DNA of 64,000 bases from NCBI GenBank assembly GCA_025175665.1, contig JANKKI010000362.1:124001-188000 (forward strand), given 5' to 3'. Positions 34,661 through 46,474 of this stretch are shown in pieces (the first letter of the stretch is position 1; each line of letters starts with the position of its first letter). Source of the DNA: Cinchona pubescens (lineage: Eukaryota; Streptophyta; Magnoliopsida; Gentianales; Rubiaceae). The notes beneath the pieces are model-generated. The model did not search any database. It saw only the letters and a list, made by a program, of their open reading frames with translations, and was not told the DNA's origin. The translations under genes and the position numbers were made by a program.

Positions 34661-35002
34661 GGAAAAAAGACTAATTTAATCCTTTATCTTTAAAGTATCT
34701 CGATCAATTTAGTACTTTATCTATCACAATAGACCAATTTAGTCATTTATCTTTAAAACAAAATTAATCAATTTAAGATTTATGATGAAAATTATAGACA
34801 AATTAATGAATCAAACCACATAATAATCACATGATCATTGACCTACAGTATACATATTGTTATCAGAATTTATTAGTTTGTCCACAATTTCCCATTACAA
34901 TGTTTAGATTAGTTAATCTTTTCAAATATAAGGAGTAAAATTGGTTTTTTGATAAATAAATAACTAAATTGGTCGATAAATTTGACTTTTCCTTTTAATA
35001 AA
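34661..35002. mobile_element. MITE with GGAAAA..GACT ends
   Basis: The left end GGAAAAAAGACTAATTTAAT and the right end TTTGACTTTTCC are inverted. Internal motifs such as GATCAATTTAGT and CTAAATTGGTCGATAAATT also pair. TAATAAAA occurs on both sides, a possible target duplication. Confidence 0.6.
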
Positions 35003-36025
35003 ACTCGATATTTGTGTTTGAATATGCAATTGTTTAATCATGAAGTACAACTTAATTAATATCAATTCCTCAATCCCCGCCCCCTTCTAGATGTCTCACC
35101 AACCATGCCCCACCCGCAACCTATATTTACATCTTAAATGGACCATTTTTCTTCAACAATCAATCCAGCGACAATCTAATTAAGTAATCCATCTATGCTG
35201 TTTCTACTGATTTTTTCTCTAAAAAATCAATCAAAATTCCAAACCAATTAACCATCTCTAGCCGATCTGAGATCAAAGGGAAGAAGGGGAGGGAGGGGGA
35301 TCTAAAGGGTAGTTAGGAAACCTCACTGTTGGTTTTCTGGATTCGGAACCATCATTTTCTTGAAATGTTCAGAGATTAAAAAGAACTGATCATCAAACTC
35401 CATCCGGTAAAGAAACAAAGAGAGAGAGAAAACAAGTTAGAAAAAATGGGTCGTAGGACATAAAGAGTTTCTTCAACTTTATTTGTACGAGTTGGCGTTT
35501 GCCTATTATGGCCTGTTATTACTATGGGTGTCAATTGGTCTTCGACAAAGCTAAGCTCGGCAGAGTTAAAATTTGGATATTTTTGCCCAATTTTGGCCCA
35601 CAAAATCTCAAAAATATTAAGTCCATTCTCATCTTAATTAAACGGGTTTTCTTTCGAGTTTGGACCAGCCCAAACTTATTTATATTTTTTATATTATGTG
35701 CTCCAATATTCATGTAATTTATTTACTAACCAAGTAAGTTCTACAATTTTATATGCTATAGTAATATAATAATGTATTTCACACTAATCTTTATATGCAA
35801 CCAAATATAATATACATCATATAACTAAAACTAGTTAAGATTTTATAATAATTGACTTTATTAAATTGGTTAATGAAGTTGTAATACAATATATACATTA
35901 GAGAATGTAAAGGTATAGTTTTAATAAATCGCCATAAATCTATAATTACATATTAGGGCTAAAAATATAATGCCCCGTGTAATTTTTATCCAAGTTGCAA
36001 GATGTCTCCTTCAATAATTTTAATA
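35003..36025. other. Intergenic, no recognised gene
   Basis: Contains a GA-rich stretch near 35280-35300. The open frames near 35.4-35.7 kb have no recognisable domain. Confidence 0.4.
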
Positions 36026-36267
36026 CTCCATCCGTTCTAATAAGTGTTATATTACAATTAATGATTATATTTGTCATGTTCAAAAAGTTAAAGTACATCA
36101 TAGATAATTTATAACTTCCATCCTTTCCTTGGAGACAAATACTACACCATTCAAAATTTAAATTTAAGAAGGTAAAATTGGAAAGATTTAAACAACTATC
36201 AATATTAACACTACTTAATTAATAAGTTGGATTTCTGAAAAACGATGAAATTATAAGACGGAGGGAG
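36026..36267. mobile_element. Stowaway-like MITE
   Basis: The left end CTCCATCCGTTCTAATAAG and the right end GACGGAGGGAG match the CTCCCTCCGT termini of Stowaway (Tc1/mariner) MITEs. TA precedes the left end. The right flank reads TG, so the TA duplication is imperfect. Confidence 0.8.
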
Positions 36268-36435
36268 TGTGCAATTTGCACTTTCTGACTAATTTTATCC
36301 AAAAAATAATTTTTTTTAATATTTAAATTATTTGAAAAAAATGCCTTTGGGCTAAAAGCAAAATGCCTCCTCAAACTTTCACAATAGTTGCAAAATACTC
36401 CTCCATAATTTTAATAGGAAAAAATTCAAATGTAA

Positions 36436-36488
36436 ATAATAATAATAACAATAATAATAATAATAATAATAAATAATAATAATAATAG
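36436..36488. repeat. AAT microsatellite
   Basis: About 17 AAT/TAA triplets with two interruptions. Confidence 0.95.
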
Positions 36489-36588
36489 CTAAGTAGGTCC
36501 ATCTAATCCCCATATTGCTAAAAAAATTACATATACTTTTAGTTATGCATTAATTACATCTCTATACAATTTACATGTCTATCTAATT

Positions 36589-36615
36589 TCTCTTATACAC
36601 ATCTAGATATGTATA
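36589..36615. other. Mosaic-end adapter, second arm altered
   Basis: TCTCTTATACACATCT followed by AGATATGTATA. It touches the outer edge of the foldback at 36615. Confidence 0.85.
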
Positions 36616-36797
36616 TCATTACTAAATAAAAGGTTTTATATGAATTCTCATTCTAAAATTTATATGTATGTTATAGAGTAATTCTTTTAAAAAAATTTTG
36701 TAGTTACAAAATTTATTTAAAAGACAAATTACTCTTAACAAACATATAAATTTTAGAAAAGAATTCATGTAAAACCTTTTATTCCTAGCGTAATGAT
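36615..36797. repeat. Long foldback, about 90-bp arms
   Basis: Arms 36615-36702 and 36705-36797 are inverted copies with about 80-90 percent identity by eye, separated by two bases (GT). A transcript would form one long near-perfect hairpin. The left end touches an adapter site, so the palindrome could in principle be a library artefact. However, arm divergence argues for an old natural foldback or MITE. Confidence 0.8.
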
Positions 36798-38721
36798 AGT
36801 AAAATGTAACAAAATATTTTAACTTCTTAACATAAGGTACAATAAATTTACCCAAAGTATGTCAACTGAATGACTCTACATGCACAATATTTATTTATTT
36901 ACTATACTTAGAATAAACTTTTTAATTTTTTGAGATTATTTTGTTGTACAATGTTTATTAGCTAACTTTAGGATTGATAATTCATTAAAAATTTTGTATT
37001 ACAATATAATATAAATTGTTTTATAATGTATTTAATTTTAAAAATTAAATCATAAGACACATATAAAATTAGATCTTATACTTAATAAAATACTAAAAGT
37101 AATATAATTTTTTAACAATGGCAAAAAGGATAAAAAAGAAAATAAGAAACAAGAGAGAGAAAATAAACAAAAGGGGAAAAAAGAAAATAAGAAGTAAAAA
37201 TATAAGGGATAATTTTGTTCCAAAACATGTACGAGGCGGTTAAGTGTTTATTAAGTAACTTAAGAAAATAAACTGCAATTTCCACCAAAAACGACATTTC
37301 ACTTAACTAATCTATTGGAGGTACAATGGTCAATTTTCACTAAAAATAACATTTTAGTTAGTTGACCACATGTCTAAGATTGCAAAATATACCTATTAAA
37401 ATTGTTTAGGATGGCACTTTACCACTAGGGTGATAGTTAGAGGGGCATTTTACTTTTAACCCTCCATCTTAAGTAATTGTAAATATTACAATCCACACAT
37501 ACATACACGTAATTATAAGTATTACAATCCATACATACATATAAATTACAAATTGGGCAGAAATTAGCGAATTGTTCTCATCACAGTCCGGCTACTAATT
37601 TTAGTGGATAAAACTCTGAACGACCCAACTTCAATTGATCCTAGTTATTGCGTGTTTTCACTATGTATGTGGAAAGAATCACTTACTAAGTTGAGATATT
37701 GCTAATAGTAATAGTAGTAGTGTTTCTAGATGCAATGTGCACATACTAAAACCAAGCTTTGCAATACTGCAAAATCAAATAAACAAACTAAAGCTATGGA
37801 ATAATGTGGTATAGATTTGCAATGTAGCAAATGTTTATCACAAAATTAGGGTAACAAACTTTTGTTCTTGAAGTGTGATCAGTTAAGATGTTAATAATAG
37901 GAATGGTGAGAAAAAATTTAGTAATTTGGTTATAAAGTGGGAAATGAATTCTCTTTGTAAGATTGCTCGCAATCAACTTTAACTAGGGGTATTTTTGTAA
38001 ATGCTTTTGATATGAATAAACTAATATCGTTTTTAAAAAAAAAAGAAAAGAATAGGCAATTATAATAATGAATAATGATAGAGCATAGCTAGGCATTCTT
38101 GCTTTTGGAATAGGTTTGTATGGCAATGGGACTTGATTCATACACATGAGAGAAGTGTATAATCCAAAGATCATTAAGTCTTACTAATTAAACATGCTTA
38201 ATGGCATTGGTATAATTCCACCCACTGACTTTCGTAAGTCTTCAGGGAAAGCAATCAAAAAATATTTACAATTCTTTTGTGGCAATAATATTTTTGTATA
38301 AGAATCTTCCTTTCCATATAAAGACAAGAATATAGACTAAAAACCACATTCTTTATAAGCTTACTTATAGTTTACCCCTACAAACAGGGAATAATAGCAA
38401 CTTGCTGCCTATGTTTATTTTATTTATAAATTACTTCATAATTAGTTTAATGAAGTTAAAATGTTCATCTAAAATGAGTAGTAAAATCTCATAATTATTT
38501 TCAATCTTTAATTGTCTTGACCAACATAAATTAGGGTGACTTATACTTTAGTATCTGATTTTATTTAATAAACAATTTGTCATTCAAAAGTAACAATTTA
38601 TTTTTTTTATCCGACATTATGGAAAATATATTTTACCCTCCAATATTAATTGTACGCATTAGGTTACTATTTTTTTTTTCTTCTTCGCATCTATTTTTAA
38701 CATGTCCTGACATACTTATTC

Positions 38722-38738
38722 ATGTGTATAAGAGACAG
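38722..38738. other. Mosaic-end adapter, 17 of 19 bases
   Basis: ATGTGTATAAGAGACAG, perfect over 17 bases. The first arm is absent. Confidence 0.9.
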
Positions 38739-39107
38739 CTATAGGGGCCATTATCTTGGTTTTATATAAAGATTAGTGTGAAATACATCTGTTTTTCTTT
38801 ATTTTTTCTATTATCAATAATTAATTTATGATTTTGTATTTAAAAAATCTCACTATTTGAGAAAATATACTATTTTGAGATATAATTAATACATATATTT
38901 TGGGGTAAAGTTCACTTTACCCCTTTCACGTTTAGGGTCACTATCGATTTAGTCCCTAATATTACTTTTTAGGCATTTAAATTCCTGAACTAATAGTCTA
39001 CTTATAATGGAGTTAAATTTGAATTCATCTAAAATAAATTTTTGCCCTAAATTAGAATTGTTGACAAATTTTTCCATAATAACAAAATGTTGTGTTTAAG
39101 AACATAA

Positions 39108-39118
39108 CTGTCTCTTAT
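39108..39118. other. Partial mosaic end
   Basis: CTGTCTCTTAT, 11 bases, weak on its own. Confidence 0.5.
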
Positions 39119-40128
39119 GAAACCTTTTAATATGATAATACATAATAAAAATTTATTGAATCATTTCAACAAAATGAGATAGAAAAAATGAATGTATAAA
39201 TTACAGAAAAAAAAATAGAATGAGATAAAAAGGATATTTTGTCAAAAAGATAATAAACTATTAATTTGATTTAATGGTAAGAATTTAAGTTTCTAAAATA
39301 TAAAATTCTTCCCTAAAGTAATAGTTATCTTGAATGTTAAATTTTTTACAACAAATTAATTTTCTTCTATCTTTTAATTCATTCTAAATGTGTATTTGGT
39401 AAACTCACTCCCTCATACTACCTAGAAAAAAAAAAATTTAGAATAATAAATTTAGTTTATTGCCATTTTCAATTTTAAATAATTTTAGTAAAGAAATTCA
39501 CAAAGTGTAGCATGAAATATTGAGAGTAATTACGACAATTTACAACTTCATTTGAATGAAAAATATAACTTCATTAAAGTTTGGAGGTATTTTGTAAATA
39601 AAATAAATATAATTGTTAATTTGAAAATGTTCCCTATAAATAAAAGGCAAACTATGATTAAGCTTTCTTTATATCAGTGGCACCAAAAGGGATATTAAAT
39701 TCTTAGGTTGACCCTTTCTTGCTCATTTAAAAGGGTTAAATATGTTTATCTTCTATAAGGTTTGGCAATATTATAGATCCATGTCTGTGATTTGATAAAA
39801 TTATAGTCAACCTACTTCAAATGTTTAATAAATACCCCATTTTCATTAATAGCCACCATTTGAAGGAAGAGATACATGGCCAAACCAATTCGATCGTTAA
39901 TATGGTCAAACTTGAAGAGAAGTAAATGTAATTAATCCCATTTAAAAACATCTTGTTGTTAACCTAATTTAGTGTAAAACCCATGTGGACTTTTTTGAGA
40001 GCCTTCACAACGATTTCTAGCAAATGTGTAACACAAACTAAATATATTTGCACCCCCTGAGATTGGAGCAGAGTCGATTTACTCCACTTCTTAGATGGGA
40101 CCCAAATTTCTTTGAAGCTTCAAAAGTA

Positions 40129-40586
40129 GAAGTGTAAACGAGCTGAATTGAGTATGAATAGTATCTTATTCGAGTCCGACTTTGAAATGTTTTTTAAGAT
40201 TCGAGTTCAAACTCGAGTTCAAACGAACTTTTCAAATTAAACTTGAGTTTAATTTGAAAAAATTTGATGAATACGCGAACTCGATTTGAGCTTGAAAATG
40301 AGTAAAACAAACTTGAATTGAAGTTTGAACTCAAGTAGTTCGATTTTTTCATAGTTAAAAGTGTAAATTTTCTAAAAAATACAGATATTTTAATAATTTT
40401 ATATATAATAAAAAAAATTATATTCGTGCTCAAAAAACTCGACGTGTACTCAAACAAATATACATATGTTCGAAATCACCTTATCAAGAAATTTCATTTT
40501 AAGTAAATTTGACTTGAACTTGGTCGACTCGAACGCGAATCGAATTTTTAATTGAGCTGCTCACAAACAATTTGTTTACACCCCTA
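40129..40586. mobile_element. hAT-like MITE, 458 bp
   Basis: Termini GTGTAAACGAGCTGA and GTTTACACCCCTA are inverted and resemble the common plant GGGTGTAAACGAGC end. A 10-bp direct repeat TTCAAAAGTA flanks the element (40119-40128 and 40587-40596); 8 bp of it would fit hAT. The interior is full of ACTCGAGTT/AACTCGAGT motifs in both orientations. No transposase. Confidence 0.8.
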
Positions 40587-40789
40587 TTCAAAAGTACAAT
40601 AAGTTCTGTAGCAAAAGTGTAACTAATAATAATTTAAAGTAAGCTGCCCAAAGGTTCACTCAGCAAGTCTTTCGAAAAGCAACTCATTCTGCTTTGGTTG
40701 ATAAATAGCTATCAAAATTTACCATACAAACATATTATGTTAGGGATTAAAATATTAGTGACGTTAAAATTTAAGGAGATAAAGTATAA

Positions 40790-41150
40790 TTAACCTTTTT
40801 GAAAAACTTCTTGGACTCTCATTGAGTTAAATAAAACTTTTTGGAACATTTTACAACTTCAGAAAATTATTTTAGATCTTTCTAAAATCTTAGAAAACTA
40901 ATTAGGGCATTTAAATAAGTTGTAAGATCATTTGAGGGCATATTGGTCATTTCAAAAAGTCATTAGGGCCCCTGTCTATCTTACAAAACCTTGAGGAATC
41001 ATTTATTAATTTGTTAAACTTCCAAGTGTGTTTCTATCGTTTATAGAAACTTTTACGGGACTACGTAACATATTTACAAACTATAATTCAAGGAACTTCC
41101 ACGATGTACTAATGTCTCTTTAAAATCATTTGGGTCAAAGTAAAATTTGC
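40790..41150 (-). repeat. Dispersed repeat G, copy 1
   Basis: Its reverse complement aligns with 61130-61480. Shared order: ACATTAGT, GATAGAAACAC, GGGCCC.AATGACTTT, AAATGACCAA.AT, CCCTCAAAT and TAGTTTTCTAA. Confidence 0.7.
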
Positions 41151-41347
41151 AAAATTTAAAAAAGGTATAATTCGACGCACTTATTCATTGTTAGCTCTCA
41201 TTTATTTTTAAGCTTTAATTTATTAGATTTGTTTTAAATATTTACGTAAATTATATAGTTACTTGTGTTAAGTTTTAAGATACCACATTAAATTGTTATA
41301 TATTGAGTTTAGATTGTTCAAATATTAGATTTGTTATTTGACAATGA

Positions 41348-41430
41348 TGCACAATTTAGGTGGTAAGACGTTTCCTTTATGACGTCATGAATTCAAATCA
41401 CCAGAGAATAAGTAGAAAGGTGATTTATTT
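41348..41430 (+). mobile_element. tRNA-derived SINE fragment
   Basis: AATTTAGGTGGTAAGACG resembles an A box and GACGTCATGAATTCAAATC a decayed B box, in the spacing seen in the 32.3-kb and 60.1-kb SINEs. Confidence 0.5.
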
Positions 41431-41534
41431 TTTTTAAATATTAGATTTGTTGTTTAATTTTGTTAAATAGATAAATATTATGTTAGGCCCCTATAGTATG
41501 TAAATAGTTAGGGAAACTATTTGGCAGACTATTT

Positions 41535-41903
41535 GGTAGTTTGGCTAAATCTCAATAGAAACTAGAAATAAATGTAATTAATTCTGAATATTTTTTACAC
41601 TACCAAGATTGGAAAAGCATCGAGTTATTTATGAAGTTGGATACCAACTTTTTTTAAAAATTTTAAATAAGCCGCCCATATTACAAGATCATACTTTATT
41701 TATTATACAAGTGTTTCGCAAAGCAAAGACTTCCACCCCACTTACTTTCAATCCTACCCGTCACGTACGTGGTACACGGTTTTGCTTTGAATTGGAAAAT
41801 AGTCGTTAAGGTTCATCATGTTATGGCAATTGGGAATTTAAAGGACGAAATTAATTTTTATGCCAATTTGTGAGGTCAAATTAGTCCATAACCAAAATGT
41901 TAT
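41535..41903 (+). repeat. Repeat C, left part, split by the gypsy insertion
   Basis: It matches 33955-34280 up to AACCAAAATG and then stops exactly at the gypsy LTR. The remainder continues at 52537. Confidence 0.8.
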
Positions 41904-42180
41904 TGATGAAGCTAGGATTGGACTCTAGCTAGAGAGAGAAAGTAGAAGATGTGAAGAGAATTTGTAATTGGTATTGCTGAGGAGAGATTAGTACAGTGTG
42001 TCCAACCATTTTCTTGGTTCCCAAACCCCTTATTTATAGATGTACATGATGGGACATGAGGTTACCATTCTACTAACTCAACTAGGGCTAAATTACATAA
42101 CTACCCTTAATGAGGTGGCCACGTAAGTACTTCTAGATCAATCTAGGAAGGATGCCAAGTATCACTAATTAGCATCATCA
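41904..42180 (-). repeat. gypsy 3' LTR
   Basis: 277 bp. On the plus strand it starts TGATGAAGC and ends GCATCATCA. Confidence 0.93.
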
Positions 42181-42811
42181 ATAGTCCTCTCGGCTCGATG
42201 CATATCCTTGCGGTAGGGACCGAGCCGAAAATGGCTGTCCGCAATCCCCGAATGATTGCAACCGACCCTCTTATACCAAACTGAGGTGCATAAATCTTGC
42301 TGAGCACCGCTATGCTTATCTTACCTATCCGAGGTTGAGGTAACCTGTGGGCCCCTCGACAAGATATGGCAGCAGTGACGTTTTTGTTTAATTCCCATGC
42401 GCTGGATTTCATGTATTGCGCAGCATTACTTACCCTGATTTTGTTGCAAAATGCCTCATTTTTTCCGCCAAAATGCCTCATACACATTTCAAACTTAATG
42501 AAATCCCTTCGGATTCCTAAAATACTTCTGGAGAGGTCCTCCCCCTATTGAGGAGTACCCCCATTTCCCCCAAATCCCACTTTTACTTTCTTCCTTCATC
42601 TTTTCCTTCACTCCTCACTCCCTTTGCTCTTTTACTCTCCCTGTCATTCACATCCTCTCATTTTCTCACTACCGTTCTCCTGTCACCCTTGCATCCGATT
42701 TCCCCAATTGCCGACCGCCAACCGCCGTTCACCGTCCCTGCCGGATACCACAAGAAGTCCTCCAAGACCTCTGCTTCCCCCAAACCTTACTTGCCCTTCA
42801 AATAGAAGATC

Positions 42812-43155
42812 ATGGGTCTTAAGGTACGTTCACTCCCTCCTCTCTCATTAGCACATCGGTCCCTCCTTCCCTCATAGATGCCACTAATAGGCTACTGAAC
42901 CCTTCAGGCGAGGCTCTCCTGGCAGCAGTCCTCCTAAACTTTCCCCACGAACCTGTCCTTGCCGATTCTTCAGAGAATGATCACCTCAACCTCCAAACAT
43001 TAGATATATCAAACACTCTTGACCCCGAGGACATCAAAATACTTAGGGATAGGTACCATTTTTCTAAGAACGTGCACATCAAACTCCCTACTGTCAAGGA
43101 CCGAGGCCACCTACCTCATTCTGGTAACTTAACAGTTTACCAGGAACAGGGTTGA
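42812..43155 (+). pseudogene. Antisense gypsy gene, N-terminal part
   Basis: A possible start ATGGGTCTTAAG at 42812 lies in a different frame from the next coding stretch (about 42826-43150), which reads SVPPSLIDATNRLLNPSGEA, then TLDPEDIKILRDRYHFSKNV and TVKDRGHLPHSGNLTVY. It ends at a stop just where the next frame (LRFPIAPL) begins. This is the start of the plant gypsy-associated 'putative gypsy-type transposon' protein family (Pfam Transposase_28). Its function is unknown. The change at 42.82 kb could be a frameshift or a splice. Confidence 0.7.
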
Positions 43156-43760
43156 GGTTCCCAATAGCACCACTCCTAGTCTATCTGTCTGACCATTGGG
43201 ACATTAGTATATCCCAGATGAACCCCAAACACCCTTCGGCTTATTATCGATTCTCCTTCCTTTGTAAATTATACGACATCCCCCTATCCTTAGATACCTT
43301 TAGGATGATGTTGAAGCTATCCCCTATGAAGGGATTCCTTTACATTTTTTCCCGAACCGCGAGCAAACAGCTCACTTCGGGTACTTCATCCATCCACGAC
43401 TACAAAAAGTCATTTTTCTTTGTCGGCTACCTCGACCCTCCAATGCCCCAGGGCCGTTGGAACCGCATAAAAAAAAACCTTAAAACCAAAAACGCCTCCC
43501 CTCCGGACTCCATATATGCCAAGAGACTCATTGAGTCCAACCTTAGAATAAATTTTAACAACCAGCCTGCCATTTTATCTAACAACATTCTGTCCTGGGC
43601 GGGACTGTTCCCTACCCATGACATCCTTCCGAGCTACGACCCTCATAAAGGTCATCACCTTCTCGGCTTTTTTCTCTTTTTCAAATGGCAGGTTTTTTTT
43701 AATTGTCGCTTTGTCGTAATACTGACCTCTTGTCTTCTGCAGAGCTTGGAGCATTTTTAA
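43152..43760 (+). pseudogene. Antisense gypsy gene, conserved core
   Basis: LRFPIAPLLVYLSDHWDISI, MNPKHPSAYYRFSFLCKLYD and IPLSLDTFRMMLKLSPM form the conserved core of the plant 'putative gypsy-type transposon' family. FVGYLDPPMPQGRWNRIKKN follows. The family accompanies Tat-type elements and runs opposite to gag-pol, as here. It is not an active transposase in any demonstrated sense. A possible GT-AG intron (43692-43742) follows. The start at 43152 is only where the frame opens; translation should come from further upstream. Confidence 0.8.
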
Positions 43761-43944
43761 GGAGGCTAGTGACCACCACACTTGCTACTAGTGCTGGCTG
43801 GAAGAGCCAGCCCTCACCATCAACTGCGAGCGGATCCACATCCTCTACCAACTAGTGAGCCTTCGGTCCGTACTTCGGAGTCCAATGTGACCGAGCTGTG
43901 AGGCACGGGAACTCTCCGGAGGTCCTCCCGGCCTCAGTCGGGAA

Positions 43945-44307
43945 TTGCCTAGTGTCCGTGCTCACCCCCGAGCTTTGAGCCACCTGTTACGGAAGAGGTA
44001 TAGGGAAACTGCCAGCCTCAGGGAGGGTCCCTCCTCGGCAATGGTCCCCGCCACTTCGTCGGCGCCCTCAAGGTCCTCCGATCCGGTGGCGCGGGTGAGG
44101 ACTGCCGGGGAGGGCTCCGAAAATGCCCCGTTGTCAAAGAAACTTATCACCTCCTATGGTAAGGTCTACCAAGCCTCATTCTTTCTCACTTTTTGCCTTT
44201 CTTCCCGGTTGAGAACCAACCCCTTTTTCTTTTCAGGTGAAAAAAATACAGCCCCGAGGAGGAGAGAAAGTCTGCAGGGTCACAAGGTTTGCCTTGGGGT
44301 CGACTGA
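43945..44307 (+). pseudogene. Antisense gypsy gene, low-complexity middle
   Basis: A Ser/Pro/Arg/Ala-rich frame with PSSAMVPATSSAPSRSSDPV then GEGSENAPLSKKLITSYG. A GT-AG pair at 44159-44236 encloses 78 bp without changing frame, so splicing would remove 26 residues, including a hydrophobic run, and join SYG to EKNTAPRRRES. Such disordered linkers occur between the core and the coiled coil in this family. It stops at 44307. Confidence 0.6.
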
Positions 44308-44354
44308 CTGTTGACCCTCTTCCGGTTCCCCTCACCTCAGGGAATACCGAGTTC

Positions 44355-45294
44355 TGACCCACCCCGTCAATCAATATAAACGATCGAGCACAATTCTCGA
44401 GGGTAACTCAGGAGCAGGCGAAGATGGTTGCCTTGCCTTGGGTTGTAGCCTACGTAAAGAGGCTTACTCCCCAACAAAGGCTAGACGAGTTTCACGTCAG
44501 CTTGATGAACGTAAGTGTGTATGGTCTTTCTCAAAATTTCAACTTTTTGCACTTAGTATTTTAGCTTACACATTTGCTCATTCGCAGGCTGTTACTATCT
44601 TACCCGCCATTGCCGAGCGCGAGGCCATCTTCAACTCTGCCATCAACTCCATGAAGCAGGAATTGGCTCACGCCAAGTCTGGTGTAGATCAGATACTGAA
44701 GGAGGCTGTTAAAGCCAATGAACTGAAATGCAACATTGATGCAGGGAAAAAGTATGATGAGTGGAAGGCCAAGCTGACCGAAGTGAGAAACAAGCTTCGC
44801 CAGGCTGAGCTAGAAAAGAAGACCCTTCAGGTTGACCTCAACGATCGAGACAAGAGGATCGCGGATCTAGAGCAGAGGGTATCCTTCAAGTTCAGGAAGA
44901 GGCCCAGTTGACTGAGGCAAAGTTTGCTTCCCGAGAGAAAGAGCTACGGATCAAAGGAACAAATGAGTTCGTGGCTTCGGACGATACAGATGGGATGCTG
45001 AAGGAGGTCACCAAGAAGGTCTTCTCCATGGGATTCACACTGGCATGTGACCACTTAGTGAAGAATCCTGATCTGTACGAGATGATGCCATATGATGCTT
45101 CTGTTACTGAGGAGGTCATCAATGGCTTCCAAGCTCCATTCAAGGCCCTAGTACCGATCCCTGGAGCTTCTGAAGCGACTGCCTTGATTCAGGGTGCAGG
45201 TCCCGAAGTCGAATCTGAACCTTTGAACCAAGCCTCCACCTCTTCAGCAGAGCCTTCCACTTCTGCTCTGCAGAGTGACGTGATACTTTTGTAA
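44355..45294 (+). pseudogene. Antisense gypsy gene, coiled-coil C-terminus
   Basis: One frame reads NDRAQFSRVTQEQAKMVALP and VAYVKRLTPQQRLDEFHVSL, ending at a GTAAGT donor (44511). After the acceptor at 44587, in phase 0, it continues AVTILPAIAEREAIFNSAIN, QELAHAKSGVDQILKEAVKA and RNKLRQAELEKKTLQVDLND, a clear coiled coil. A one-base shift near 44880 leads to QEEAQLTEAKFASREKELRI and the C-terminal tail TSSAEPSTSALQSDVILL with a stop at 45292. Long charged coiled coils of this kind are usual at the end of the family. Apart from the shift and one upstream stop it is well preserved. Confidence 0.7.
44511..44587 (+). other. Predicted intron in the antisense gene
   Basis: Donor GTAAGT, acceptor TTCGCAG, 77 bp, T-rich. 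Removing it joins two protein-like frames in phase 0 (SLMN to AVTIL). Confidence 0.65.
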
Positions 45295-45539
45295 TAGTTA
45301 GGTGCTTTTATGTAATAGTTAGAATCGTTTAATGAAACTTTCAAGTTTTGACAACCTCGTCATGTCTATAAGAGTCTCGTCTCTTCTTTACTTCAGTGGG
45401 CTTTTTATTTTCTTTGTTTCCTGTATGCAAGGCAAAAGACTTATAATATAAGGAGATAACAAGCTTATAACACTTAAGAACAACAGCATAGAAAATTGTC
45501 TAAGTCCCCCATGTCATTTTGAATTTAGGCCTTATTTGG

Positions 45540-46430
45540 ACCCTTCCACGTTGAGGCAAAAGAACTAAATTTAGTTCCTCATATTCGCTTAGCCATTAAC
45601 TCGAATCGAACTTCTGAGGGTCAAAGAAGTACTGTTTTGTTTGAGGAGGGCTATTGAGCCTCTGTGAGGATCATATCTTCTCAAATTTATTTAAGGGGGG
45701 CTGCTATGCCTCAGCCCTCAAACTCTGGATCCAGACCTCTGAGGGTCGAATTAGCTCGATTTTGCTTTCATGTGGAACTTTAACCGAACCTCTGAGGGTT
45801 GGAGCAGCTCAATTTTATTTTCTGTTGAGCTAGGACCAGACCTCTGAGGGTCGAAACTGCTCGCATTTATTTGAGGGGGAGCTACCAAGCTTTAGTCCTC
45901 GAATTTCATTTTCATACTGTTGAACTGGACCTGAACCTCTGAGGGTTGGTGTAACTCGATTTTGCTTGGGGGGCTACTAAGCCTCTGCCCTTGAGGGGGA
46001 CCACTAGGTCTCAACCCTCAATGTTTGCATTTATGTTGAATTGGATCCAGGCCTTTTAGGGTCGGGGTAGCTCAATTTTGTTTTCATGTTGAACTTAGAT
46101 CGAACCTCTAAGGGTTGGTGCAGCTCGATTTTGCTTAGGGAGCTACTAAGCCTCTGTTCTTGAGGGACGACTACTAGGTCTCAGCCCTCAATGTTTGTAT
46201 TTATGTTGAACTGGATCCGAGCCTCTTAGAGTCGGGCAGCTCGATTTTGTTTTCATGTTGAATTTGGATCGAACCTTTGAAGGTTGGTGCAGCTCGATTT
46301 TGCTGGGGGGCTACTAAGCCTTTGCCATTGAGGAGGGACCACTAGGTCTCAGCCCTCAATGTTTGCATTTATGTTGAACTGGATCCGGACCTCTTAGGGT
46401 CGGGGCAGCTCGATTTTGCTTAACACGGTC
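45540..46430. repeat. Tandem repeats in the gypsy 3' region, about 169-bp period
   Basis: Landmark GAACCTCTGAGGGTTGG recurs at 45933, 46102 and 46271, a 169-bp period. Each unit also holds CTACTAAGCCT, CTAGGTCTCA.CCCTCAAT and GTTGAACTGGATCC. Further left, more diverged and shorter subunits (CCTCTGAGGGTCG) extend the array to about 45.6 kb. Noncoding. Tandem repeats of this kind in the untranslated region are described for Retand-like Tat elements. Confidence 0.9.
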
Positions 46431-46474
46431 GGTGTTTGATGAAGTAATTTCTTTCTTTTGAGAAGGGACTTTCA

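Larger units (their letters stand above)
36798..40118. other. Intergenic, no recognised gene
   Basis: AT-rich DNA with no coding pattern. It contains two adapter fragments (38722 and 39108). Phrases such as GGTAAAGTTCACTTTACCCC near 38.9 kb recall the ends of repeat F. Confidence 0.4.

Noticed and set aside
42143..42487. Minus-strand 114-codon frame beside the gypsy 3' LTR
   Set aside because: It overlaps the LTR edge and the leader of the antisense gene and shows no recognisable domain.
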